34,160 nucleotides of DNA from an uncultured Pseudomonadota bacterium (GTDB lineage Bacteria > Pseudomonadota > Gammaproteobacteria > Steroidobacterales > Steroidobacteraceae), in the NCBI GenBank assembly GCA_903890265.1, contig CAITAM010000279.1, forward strand, positions 1 to 34,160. The letters run 5' to 3'. The notes under the pieces are model-generated. The model was not told the origin of the DNA and did no database searches. It was given only the letters and a program-made list of their open reading frames with translations. Position numbers and translations under genes: made by a program. Of the stretch, positions 22,893-31,021 are shown piece by piece; positions within the stretch are counted from its first letter, which is position 1, and each line of letters starts with the position of its first letter.

Positions 22893-25742
22893 ATGTACGC
22901 GATCGACCACCACGACCTTGGAACGCCGGCCACCGACGGCGCGCCCGTGACCCTCGACATCGACGGCCAGAGCGTCACCGTACCGGCCGGTACGTCGCTG
23001 ATGCGCGCGGCCGCGCTGGCGGGTGGCGCGATCCCGAAGCTCTGCGCCACCGACACGTTAAAGGCCTTCGGCTCCTGCCGCCTGTGCCTCGTGGAGATCG
23101 AAGGCCGCAAGGACTTCCCGGCCTCGTGCACGACGCCCGTGGCTTCCGGCATGAAGGTCCGTACGCAGAGCGAGACGCTGTCGAAGCTGCGCCGTGGCGT
23201 CATGGAACTGTACGTCTCGGACCACCCGCTCGAGTGCGCGACCTGCCCGGCGCAGGGGCACTGTGAGCTCGAGTCGATGGCCGAGGCCGTCGGCGTGAAG
23301 GCCTCGCCCTACGGTGGCACCGGCCCGCGTCATCAGGGCCAGCCGCTCGACAACAGCAACCCTTACTTCAATTTCAATCCCGATCTGTGCATCGTCTGCT
23401 CGCGCTGCGTCCGCGCCTGCAACGAGGTGCAGGGCACGTTCGCGCTGTCGATCGATTCGCGCGGCTTCGCGTCGAAGATCGCCGCGAGCCAGGATGAACT
23501 CTTCATCACGTCCGAGTGCGTCTCCTGCGGCGCCTGCGTCGAGTCGTGCCCGACCGCCGCGCTGTCGGAAAAGAGCCTCATCACGGTCGGCAAGCCGACC
23601 GAGGCCGTGTCGACCACCTGCGCGTACTGCGGCGTCGGTTGCTCGTTCGTCGCCGAAGTGAAGGACAACGCGGTCGTGCGCATGGCGCCCAACCGTGACG
23701 GCGATGCCAACCACGGCCACGCCTGCGTCAAGGGTCGCTTTGCCTACGGCTACGCGACCCACGCCGACCGCATCACGAAGCCGATGGTCCGCGCCAACAT
23801 CACCGATCCCTGGCGCGAGGTCAGCTGGGACGAGGCGATCGCGTATGCCGCGGGCGAATTCAAGCGCATCCAGGCGAAGTACGGCCGCGACTCGATCGGC
23901 GGCATCACCTCGTCGCGCTGCACGAACGAGGAAACCTACCTCGTGCAGAAGCTCGTGCGAGCCGCGTTCGGCACCAACAACGTCGACACCTGCGCGCGGG
24001 TCTGCCACTCACCGACCGGCTACGGCCTCAAGGCCACTATCGGTGAGTCCGCCGGCACCCAGGCGTTCACCTCGGTGATGGATGCCGACGTGATCGTGGT
24101 CATCGGCGCGAACCCGACGGACGGCCACCCGGTGTTTGCCTCGCAGCTCAAGCGCCGTCTGCGCCAGGGCGCGAAGCTTGTCGTCATCGACCCGCGGGCA
24201 ATCGATCTCGTGCGCACGCCGCATGTCCGGGCCGAGCATCATCTCGCGCTCAAGCCCGGTACCAACGTGGCGGTGGTGAACGCGATCGCCCACGTCGTCG
24301 TGACCGAGGGACTCGCGCGGGAAGACTACGTCGCGGAGCGTTGCGACACCGATTCCTACGCGCGCTGGAAGGCCTTCGTCAGTCAGCCCGCGAACTCGCC
24401 AGAGGCCCTCGAAGCCGTGACCGGCGTGCCGGCGGCCACGGTCCGCGCCGCGGCCCGCCTCTACGCTACCGCGAAGAACGGCGCCATCTATTACGGGCTC
24501 GGGGTCACCGAGCACAGCCAGGGCACGACGACCGTCATGGCGATCGCGAACCTCGCCATGGTGACCGGCAATGTCGGCCGCGAGGGCGTCGGCATCAACC
24601 CGCTGCGTGGGCAGAACAACGTCCAGGGCTCCTGCGACATGGGTTCGTTCCCGCACGAGTTCCCGGGCTACCGGCACGTGTCGGACGAGGCGACCCGCCA
24701 GCTCTTCTCGTCGGCGTGGGGCGTACCGCTGCAGGGCGAGCCGGGCCTGCGGATCCCGAACATGTTCGAGGCAGCGCTCGACGGCAGCTTCAAGGGTCTC
24801 TACGTCCAGGGCGAGGACATCGCGCAGTCCGATCCCAACACCCAGCACGTCTCGGCGGCGCTGACCTCGCTCGAGTGCCTCGTCGTGCAGGACCTCTTCC
24901 TGTGCGAGACCGCGAAGTTCGCCCACGTCTTCCTGCCGGGCTCCTCGTTCCTCGAGAAGGACGGCACGTTCACCAACGCCGAGCGGCGCATTTCGCGCGT
25001 TCGCCAGGCCATCGAGCCGCTCGCCGGCCTCGCGGACTGGGAAGTGACCTGCCGCCTGTCGAACGCCCTCGGCTACCCGATGAACTACGCGCATCCGTCC
25101 GAGATCATGGACGAGATCGCGCGCCTGACGCCGACCTTCACCGGCGTGTCCTACGAGGCGCTCGATCGTCTGGGCAGCATCCAGTGGCCGTGTAACGCCG
25201 ACGCGCCGGACGGCACGCCGACGATGCATATCGAGCGGTTCGTGCGTGGCGTCGGCCGTTTCTACGTGACCGAATACGTGCCGACGGACGAGCGCGTCAA
25301 CAGCCGCTTCCCGCTGATCCTGACCACCGGGCGCATCCTGTCGCAGTACAACGTCGGCGCGCAGACACGCCGGACCGACAACGTCGCCTGGCACAGCGAG
25401 GATCGCCTCGAGATCCATCCGGACGACGCCGAGGCACGCGGCATCAACAGTGGCGACTGGGTGGGCATTGCGAGCCGGGCCGGTGACACGGTGCTGCGTG
25501 CGACCGTCACCGAGCGTGTGCAGCAGGGCGTCGTCTACACGACGTTCCACTTCCCGGAATCGGGCGCGAATGTCATCACGACGGACAACTCGGACTGGGC
25601 GACCAACTGCCCGGAGTACAAAGTGACAGCCGTGCAGGTGACCAAGGTCAGCCAGCCGTCCGAGTGGCAGACCCGCTACCGCCAGTTCTCGAAGGAGACG
25701 ACCCGCGTCGCCCGCGAGACCCCGCTCAGCACGGCCGGCTGA
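22893..25742 (+). CDS. fdsA: NAD-linked formate dehydrogenase alpha subunit (molybdenum, cysteine-type)
   Basis: Catalytic subunit oxidising formate to CO2 at a bis-MGD molybdenum centre, 949 residues. Domains in order: [2Fe-2S] (Cys51, 62, 65, 79); His-Cys3 [4Fe-4S] (His111, Cys115, 118, 124); two ferredoxin clusters (Cys166/169/172/176 and Cys209/212/215/219); the molybdopterin-domain [4Fe-4S] (Cys243/246/250/278); then the Mo domains and the C-terminal molydop-binding domain. Cys371 in CARVCHSPTG is the molybdenum ligand, equivalent to selenocysteine in E. coli FdhF, so no selenium is needed. GCGGAG precedes the ATG. The full cluster set marks the FdsA class. It closes the C1 route: formate from PurU to CO2 plus NADH. 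Confidence 0.96.
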   Translation: MYAIDHHDLGTPATDGAPVTLDIDGQSVTVPAGTSLMRAAALAGGAIPKLCATDTLKAFGSCRLCLVEIEGRKDFPASCTTPVASGMKVRTQSETLSKLRRGVMELYVSDHPLECATCPAQGHCELESMAEAVGVKASPYGGTGPRHQGQPLDNSNPYFNFNPDLCIVCSRCVRACNEVQGTFALSIDSRGFASKIAASQDELFITSECVSCGACVESCPTAALSEKSLITVGKPTEAVSTTCAYCGVGCSFVAEVKDNAVVRMAPNRDGDANHGHACVKGRFAYGYATHADRITKPMVRANITDPWREVSWDEAIAYAAGEFKRIQAKYGRDSIGGITSSRCTNEETYLVQKLVRAAFGTNNVDTCARVCHSPTGYGLKATIGESAGTQAFTSVMDADVIVVIGANPTDGHPVFASQLKRRLRQGAKLVVIDPRAIDLVRTPHVRAEHHLALKPGTNVAVVNAIAHVVVTEGLAREDYVAERCDTDSYARWKAFVSQPANSPEALEAVTGVPAATVRAAARLYATAKNGAIYYGLGVTEHSQGTTTVMAIANLAMVTGNVGREGVGINPLRGQNNVQGSCDMGSFPHEFPGYRHVSDEATRQLFSSAWGVPLQGEPGLRIPNMFEAALDGSFKGLYVQGEDIAQSDPNTQHVSAALTSLECLVVQDLFLCETAKFAHVFLPGSSFLEKDGTFTNAERRISRVRQAIEPLAGLADWEVTCRLSNALGYPMNYAHPSEIMDEIARLTPTFTGVSYEALDRLGSIQWPCNADAPDGTPTMHIERFVRGVGRFYVTEYVPTDERVNSRFPLILTTGRILSQYNVGAQTRRTDNVAWHSEDRLEIHPDDAEARGINSGDWVGIASRAGDTVLRATVTERVQQGVVYTTFHFPESGANVITTDNSDWATNCPEYKVTAVQVTKVSQPSEWQTRYRQFSKETTRVARETPLSTAG

Positions 25743-25752
25743 GGGCCCGACG

Positions 25753-25989
25753 ATGGACGCGGATTACCTGATCAAGATGGCCAACCAGATCGGCGCCTTT
25801 TTCCACGGCGAATCGGCGCCGGGTCAGGCGCCGGCCGATATCGCCGGGCACATCGAGCGGTTCTGGGACAAGCGCATGAAGGCCGCGATCGTGGCCCACC
25901 TCGCTGCCGGCGGACACGGTCTTGAGCCCGCCGTGCGGGGCGCGGTCGAGATCATCGCCCGCGCCCAGACCGCCAAAGCCGCGTCCTAG
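25753..25989 (+). CDS. fdsD: Formate dehydrogenase delta subunit
   Basis: A 78-residue protein matching FdsD by its N-terminus (DYLIKMANQIGAFF), the segment IAGHIERFWDKRMK and its place after fdsA. FdsD is needed for, or assists, assembly of the soluble formate dehydrogenase. GAGGGCC precedes the ATG, which lies ten bases after the fdsA stop. Its stop overlaps, tail to tail by four bases, the stop of the minus-strand methyltransferase gene. Confidence 0.92.
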   Translation: MDADYLIKMANQIGAFFHGESAPGQAPADIAGHIERFWDKRMKAAIVAHLAAGGHGLEPAVRGAVEIIARAQTAKAAS

Positions 25990-26816
25990 CGCGGCTTCTC
26001 GAACTTCAGCACGAAGTTGTCGGCCTCGCCGATTGCGAGGTACTTGGCGCGGTCCTGATCCTTCAGGGTCAGGGTTGGCGGCAGGGTCCAGACGCCTTCC
26101 TTGTAGTCCTTGGTGTCGCGCGGGTTGGCGTTGATCTCGCTCTTGCCGACGTAGCGGAAGCCCGCCTTCTTGATGAGCTCGATCGCGTAATCCTCGCGCA
26201 CGTATCCGTTCTCGGCCTTCGGATCCTGCGGCTTGTCCGTGCGCCCGCGATGGGCCTCAACACCGAGCACGCCGCCCGGCTTCAGCGCCGTGAAGCATGC
26301 TGCCAGTGCGCGGTCCGCGAAGCCCTCGTACATCCAGTTGTGCAGGTTGCGAAACGTGAGGATCACGTCGACCGACCCGGCCGGTGCGAAGTCCGCCTGG
26401 GTGGCCGACAGCCAGCCGACCGTCACCGGACCGTACTCCGGGGCGCGGGTCGCGAGGGCCTCGAGCCAGTGCTGGGTCGTCTCGTTCTCCTCGCCGTCCT
26501 TGACGATCGGCGGCAGCGCGGCGACGTAGCGCCCGTGGCCCTGACGCAGGTAGGGCACGAGGATCTCGGTCCAGTAGCCACCGCCCGGCCACAGCTCAAC
26601 GACCGTCTGCCCCGGCTGCAGGCCAAAAAACGTCAGTTCCTCGGCCGGGTGCCGCGCGGCATCCCGGGCCACGAATTTCGCCGTGCGCGACGGGCTCGCG
26701 ATCGCGGCCTTGAGCGCGCTGTCGGCGTCCGCCGCCGGGACGGCCTCAGCGGCCAGGAGGGCGACGCCCGCCGCCAGCGCGACGGCCAGGGGGCGTAGTG
26801 AACGGGGCATGCGCAT
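25986..26816 (-). CDS. Exported class I SAM methyltransferase-fold protein
   Basis: A 276-residue protein starting at ATG 26816, chosen for the GAAGGAG site eight bases upstream; the frame is open to 26855. The first 28 or so residues look like a Sec signal peptide: MRMPRSLRP, then a hydrophobic stretch, then AEAVPA. The rest is a Rossmann methyltransferase fold. Motif I is VVELWPGGGYWTE (72-84), where Trp and Pro replace usual residues. FRNLHNW and FTALKPGGVLGVEAHRG come later, at motif IV/V-like positions. Related exported proteins are common in Proteobacteria, and their substrate and methyl donor are unknown. SAM is cytoplasmic, so either the signal is a membrane anchor or the protein no longer methylates. 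It shares no obvious role with the betaine genes. Confidence 0.85.
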   Translation of the reverse strand: MRMPRSLRPLAVALAAGVALLAAEAVPAADADSALKAAIASPSRTAKFVARDAARHPAEELTFFGLQPGQTVVELWPGGGYWTEILVPYLRQGHGRYVAALPPIVKDGEENETTQHWLEALATRAPEYGPVTVGWLSATQADFAPAGSVDVILTFRNLHNWMYEGFADRALAACFTALKPGGVLGVEAHRGRTDKPQDPKAENGYVREDYAIELIKKAGFRYVGKSEINANPRDTKDYKEGVWTLPPTLTLKDQDRAKYLAIGEADNFVLKFEKPR

Positions 26817-26878
26817 GCGATGAACTCCTTCGGCAGGCGTAATGAAATACGTCACGTAGGCCGCCAGTATGACGCAAC

Positions 26879-26904
26879 GGGCAGTGACTGTTCCGTGACT
26901 GCCC
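26879..26904 (-). terminator. Hairpin downstream of the S9 peptidase pair
   Basis: GGGCAGTGAC and GTGACTGCCC form a 10-bp stem with one G-G mismatch and a 6-base loop (TGTTCC). It begins 28 bases beyond the stop of the minus-strand peptidase gene and upstream of the methyltransferase start. There is no T-run on the minus strand. It could end the peptidase transcript, or be an operator for the methyltransferase gene. Confidence 0.4.
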
Positions 26905-26931
26905 TGACGCGCCGCAGCATGGCGTGCGCGG

Positions 26932-28875
26932 CTAGTCGGGCGGATTGTTCGCCTTGAGGAAATTCACCGTCGCCTCCAGCATCTGGCGCCGCGTGGCGCC
27001 CATCGACAGCCAGTGGTCCTCCCCCTTCAGGGTCACGAATTCGACGGACTTGCCGGCCTTCGTCAGGGCGTCCCGCATGACCTCGCTCTGGTCAAAGGGC
27101 ACGACCGTATCGTCCTTGCCGTGAATGAGAAGAATCGGCACGGTCACGTTCGCGACGTGATGCACCGGCGAGATATCGCGCAGATGCTGGTCATCAGGAC
27201 CCTTCGCGGCCGCGAAGCGCTCGAAATACCGTGCGGCCAGGTTGTCATAGCCCAGGTGCTTGCTGTTGATCCAGTCGAGGAAACGGCCCATGTCGCTGAT
27301 CCCGGCGACCGACACCGCGCAGCGGTAGACGCCGGGATCAAGGGTTGGACCCGCGAGCGCCGCGTACCCGCCGTAGCTTGCGCCGACGATGCAGACCCGC
27401 TTGGCATCCACCTTGCCCTGCTTGACGAGTTCGCGCACCCCGTCGGAGAGGTCGGTCTGCATTTTCTGACCCCACTCGCCGTACCCGGCCTGGACCTGCG
27501 CGAGCGACACGGTCGAGCCGCGGAAATTGGGCTCGAGGACCGCGTAGCCCTCGAGTGCGAGGGCCTCCGGCCACCAGTCAAAGTTAGGCGTTGTTCGCGC
27601 CTCCGGGCCGCCGTGGGGCAAAACCACGAGCGGGAGATTTTTTGCCTCCCGCCCGGGCGGCAACGTCAGAATCGCCGGGATGGTCAGCCCGTCCGCTGCC
27701 TTGTAGCTGATGGCGCGGCGCTCGGCGATCGCCGGCAGTCCGTCGTAAATGTCCATCAGCTTTGAGCCATGCCGCGTATCGAGATCGAAGAAGTGATAGC
27801 CATAGCCCTCGGTCGCGCTCGTCACGGCGACGACCCATTGCCTGAAGTCGTCCGAATTACTGATCCACTGGAGATGGGCGCCCGGGTCGACACCTCGTAT
27901 GCTCGACCAGGCCTGCTGCGTGCCGGCATCGAAGAACGTCAGCTGCTCCGCGGCCGAATCGAACCCACCGATGATGCGCGGCGACAGCCGTGCCGTGAAA
28001 AGGCGGCTCATTCCACGCCCCGGTTCGTACTCACCGAGTATCGAGCCGTCGACAAGCGACAGTCGCTTGTACACCTGGATGCCTTCGTCGACGTCCTCCA
28101 ACACGGCGACGTTCGGATCATCGGTCAGCCCCGCCAGCTGCGGGACGTCGATGGACGCCACGCCAGTCGCCACGACGCTGAGCCACCCGTCCTTGCGCAC
28201 TCGCAGGGACCATTTCTTGTTGCTCTGGTCGTACTCGAGGGCCGCGCGCACCGTTCCGTCCGCGTCGATCAGCCAGCTCGCGTAGCCACCGTGGGCCTCA
28301 GCGATAAGACGCGAGGCGCCGCTGTCAGGATCCACCGTAAAGAGCCCCGGTATGAACGTGTGATTCGACTGGAAATAGCCTTCGGCGAAAATGACATTAC
28401 GGTCCTTGACCCGCCGGACCGCCGTCAGGGAACCCAGGACATTCAGTGTCGGCGTGTCCTTGACCGTGAAGGTCAATGGCACATCCCGCTTCGTCTTGAC
28501 GTTGACCACCTGCCCGCCGAACCACTCCCGCCTCGCGCCGATCAGGCCGGCCGGCGGCAATGCCGTCGTCGAGGTCTCGATCAGCAGGCGTTCATCGTCG
28601 ACCCACTTCATGGCACGCAGCTTCTGGCCGGCGACCTGCCCCCCGTAGACGTAGGCCTTCTCGGTCATCCCGAAGACCTTGATGACAAGTCTTTCGCCGT
28701 TAGTCCGCACTAACGCCAAGTATTTGCTGGACGGTGAGATCCTGACCATCTCGACATTCGGCAACTGACCGAGCACGGTGACGTTCGCCGACGCGCCCTC
28801 GGCTCCTGCCCAAGACGGAACAAAACTCGGAACCACGAAAAAGAACAGTATTCCAAGCCATCGCTTATGCTGCAC
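26932..28875 (-). CDS. S9-family (prolyl oligopeptidase-like) serine peptidase, copy 1
   Basis: A secreted or periplasmic peptidase of 647 residues. The first 25 residues form a signal peptide (MQHKRW, FFFVVPSFVP, AWAGAEG-like cleavage region). A beta-propeller-like domain covers about 35-385 and an alpha/beta hydrolase domain about 390-647. The triad is visible: Ser500 in GASYGGYAA, Asp588 in HGKDDTVVPF, His621 in GEDHWLS. LPHGGPEART (419-428) is the oxyanion-region motif. The start is GTG 28875 after GAGGGG; the frame is open to 29181, but that stretch overlaps the upstream peptidase gene in another frame. It lies 11 bases after its paralogue's stop, so both are surely co-transcribed. Natural substrates are unknown. 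Confidence 0.9.
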   Translation of the reverse strand: MQHKRWLGILFFFVVPSFVPSWAGAEGASANVTVLGQLPNVEMVRISPSSKYLALVRTNGERLVIKVFGMTEKAYVYGGQVAGQKLRAMKWVDDERLLIETSTTALPPAGLIGARREWFGGQVVNVKTKRDVPLTFTVKDTPTLNVLGSLTAVRRVKDRNVIFAEGYFQSNHTFIPGLFTVDPDSGASRLIAEAHGGYASWLIDADGTVRAALEYDQSNKKWSLRVRKDGWLSVVATGVASIDVPQLAGLTDDPNVAVLEDVDEGIQVYKRLSLVDGSILGEYEPGRGMSRLFTARLSPRIIGGFDSAAEQLTFFDAGTQQAWSSIRGVDPGAHLQWISNSDDFRQWVVAVTSATEGYGYHFFDLDTRHGSKLMDIYDGLPAIAERRAISYKAADGLTIPAILTLPPGREAKNLPLVVLPHGGPEARTTPNFDWWPEALALEGYAVLEPNFRGSTVSLAQVQAGYGEWGQKMQTDLSDGVRELVKQGKVDAKRVCIVGASYGGYAALAGPTLDPGVYRCAVSVAGISDMGRFLDWINSKHLGYDNLAARYFERFAAAKGPDDQHLRDISPVHHVANVTVPILLIHGKDDTVVPFDQSEVMRDALTKAGKSVEFVTLKGEDHWLSMGATRRQMLEATVNFLKANNPPD

Positions 28876-28886
28876 GAGCGGCCCCT

Positions 28887-30827
28887 CTAGTCCGGCGGAT
28901 TGTTGATCTTGAGGAAGTTCACCGTCGCCTCCAGCATCTGGCGACGGGTCGAACTGGTGGAGAGCCAGTGGTCTTCCCCCTTCAGAGTGACAAACTCCAC
29001 GGGCTTGCCGGCCTTCTTCAAGGCGTCGCGCATGACCTCGCTCTGGTCGAACGGGACTACCGTATCGTCCTTTCCATGTATCAGCAGGACCGGCACCGTG
29101 GCGTTTGCGACGTGATGCACGGGCGAGATATCGCGCAGGTGAGGATCGTCCGCGCCTTTCGCCCCGGTGAAACGGCTCCAATAGCGCTCGGCCGAGTTGC
29201 TGTAGCCGCCGTGCTCAGCGGTCACCCAGTCGAGGAAACGGCCGAGATCGCTGATGCCGGCAACGGCGACCGCGCAGCGGTAGACGCCGGGATCCAGCGT
29301 GGGCCCTGCCATCGCTGCATAGCCCCCGTAGCTCGCGCCAACGATGCAGACTCGCTTCGGGTCCACCCGGCCTTGCCGCACGAGGTCCCGCACCCCGTCC
29401 GACAGGTCCGTCTGCATTTTCTTGCCCCACTCGCCGTGCCCGGCCCGGACGTGGGCGAGCGATACGGTGGAACCGCGGAAGTTCGGCTGGAGCACCGCGT
29501 AGCCCTGCAGGGCAAGAGCCTCAACCCACCAGTCGAAATCGACCGTGTCGCGCTCCTGAGGCCCCCCGTGGGGCAAGACGACCAGGGGCAGGTTCTTCGG
29601 CTCCCGGTCCGGCGGCAAGGTGAGGATGGCGGGGATGGTCAGCCCGTCCTGCGCCTTGTAGGCGAACTCCCGCGGCTCGGCGATCGTCGTCAGCCCGTCG
29701 TAGATGTCCATGAGCTTCACCCCGCGACGGGCGTCGAGGTCAAACAGGTGGTAGCCGTAGCCGTCGGTCGGACTCATGACGCGCATGATCCAGCGTCGGT
29801 AGTCGTCGGAATTACTTACCCAGTCAAACACCGCGCCCGGGATGGCTCGGTGCATGCTCGTCCATTCGTTCTGGAGTGCCGGATCGAAGAACGTGGTGCT
29901 CTCGCTGGTCGCGTTATGGCCGCCGATAATGCGCGGCGACAGTCGCTCCGTAATCAGGTTCTCCATGCCGTCCGCCGGCTTGAAATCGTCGAGCAGCTTG
30001 CCGTCGGTCAGTGACAGCCGCTTGTAGACAGGGATACCGTCCTCGATATAGGTGATAACGCCGACGCCGGCGTCTTCGGTCACGCCGAGCAATTGCGGTC
30101 GGTCGATGCCGGCCTCGCCGGTGGCAACCGTCGACAACCGGTTATCCTTGCGTACTTTGAGCGTCCACTTTTTCCGGGCACCGTCGTACTCGAGCACCGC
30201 ACGGACCACGCCGTCGGCGTCGATCAGCCAGGTTGGCGAGCCGCCGTTGGACTCGGCGATCAGCTTGGTGCGCCCCGTCTCGGGATCGATGCGAAAGAGG
30301 CCATCGATGTACTCGTCGCCGGCGAGGTACAGGCCTTCGGCGAAGGCGACGAGGCTGCCCTGCACGCGCCGGACGGTGACCGGCGAGACCAGCACGTTCA
30401 TCGTCTCCTTGTCTTTTACCTCAAAATTAAACGGCACCACCTTGTGCGTCTTGATGTTAATGCTCTGACCGAGGTACCACTCGCGCTTGCCGCCGGAAAG
30501 CCCGATCGGCGCGGCCGTCATGGAGACCTCGACGATCAGGTGCTCGTCGTCGACCCATTCAATACCGCGCAGCTTCTGCTCCGAGACCCGCACCCCGTAC
30601 ACGATCGCCTTCTCGGCAACCCCGTACACGCTGATCGTGCGCTTGTCGCCGTTCGTGCAAACGAAAGCGATGTATTTGCTGGTGGGCGAGATCTCGATCA
30701 TCTCGACACTGGGCAACTGGCCGAGCACGGCGACCGGCGACGGCACAGCGTCGGCGCCGCGGCCGGCCTGGGAGAAAGTCGCGCTCACCAGACAAAGCAG
30801 AATCCAAAGGCCGTGGGTAAAACGCAC
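28887..30827 (-). CDS. S9-family (prolyl oligopeptidase-like) serine peptidase, copy 2
   Basis: Paralogue of the next gene, 646 residues from GTG 30827 (GGGAG upstream); the frame is open to 30881, but the added residues are Pro/Arg-rich and precede a proper signal peptide (MRFTHGLWILLCLVSATFSQAG). Both copies read VLGQLP.VEM at the same position near residue 35-43 and keep register throughout. The triad is Ser499 (GASYGG), Asp587 (HGKDDTVVPF) and His620 (GEDHWLS). The C-terminal hydrolase halves are far more alike than the N-terminal propellers, which suggests duplication followed by divergence on the substrate-access side, or conversion of the 3' halves. Probably periplasmic. Confidence 0.9.
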   Translation of the reverse strand: MRFTHGLWILLCLVSATFSQAGRGADAVPSPVAVLGQLPSVEMIEISPTSKYIAFVCTNGDKRTISVYGVAEKAIVYGVRVSEQKLRGIEWVDDEHLIVEVSMTAAPIGLSGGKREWYLGQSINIKTHKVVPFNFEVKDKETMNVLVSPVTVRRVQGSLVAFAEGLYLAGDEYIDGLFRIDPETGRTKLIAESNGGSPTWLIDADGVVRAVLEYDGARKKWTLKVRKDNRLSTVATGEAGIDRPQLLGVTEDAGVGVITYIEDGIPVYKRLSLTDGKLLDDFKPADGMENLITERLSPRIIGGHNATSESTTFFDPALQNEWTSMHRAIPGAVFDWVSNSDDYRRWIMRVMSPTDGYGYHLFDLDARRGVKLMDIYDGLTTIAEPREFAYKAQDGLTIPAILTLPPDREPKNLPLVVLPHGGPQERDTVDFDWWVEALALQGYAVLQPNFRGSTVSLAHVRAGHGEWGKKMQTDLSDGVRDLVRQGRVDPKRVCIVGASYGGYAAMAGPTLDPGVYRCAVAVAGISDLGRFLDWVTAEHGGYSNSAERYWSRFTGAKGADDPHLRDISPVHHVANATVPVLLIHGKDDTVVPFDQSEVMRDALKKAGKPVEFVTLKGEDHWLSTSSTRRQMLEATVNFLKINNPPD

Positions 30828-31021
30828 CTGCCGCTCCCGGTCCGGCGGGCCCGGAGGATGCCCGGCCCTGTGTCCAATCATGCCCGATCGTCATCCTGCT
30901 GCCAGCACGGCGCGATTCCGGACGTCCCGGTCCACACAGGCACCAGTCGAGGCGGCATAATCGCGACCAAGCAGGCAATTTCTGCACCACCGTGACGACC
31001 GCTGCGGAGCACCCCCTTGCC

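Noticed and set aside
22893..25742. Selenocysteine-type formate dehydrogenase
   Set aside because: The molybdenum-ligand position is an ordinary cysteine codon (Cys371), with no in-frame TGA.
28876..29181. N-terminal extension of the downstream S9 peptidase into the upstream gene
   Set aside because: The added residues are a frame-shifted reading of the paralogue's conserved 3' end. A GTG with a ribosome site and a signal peptide begins at 28875.
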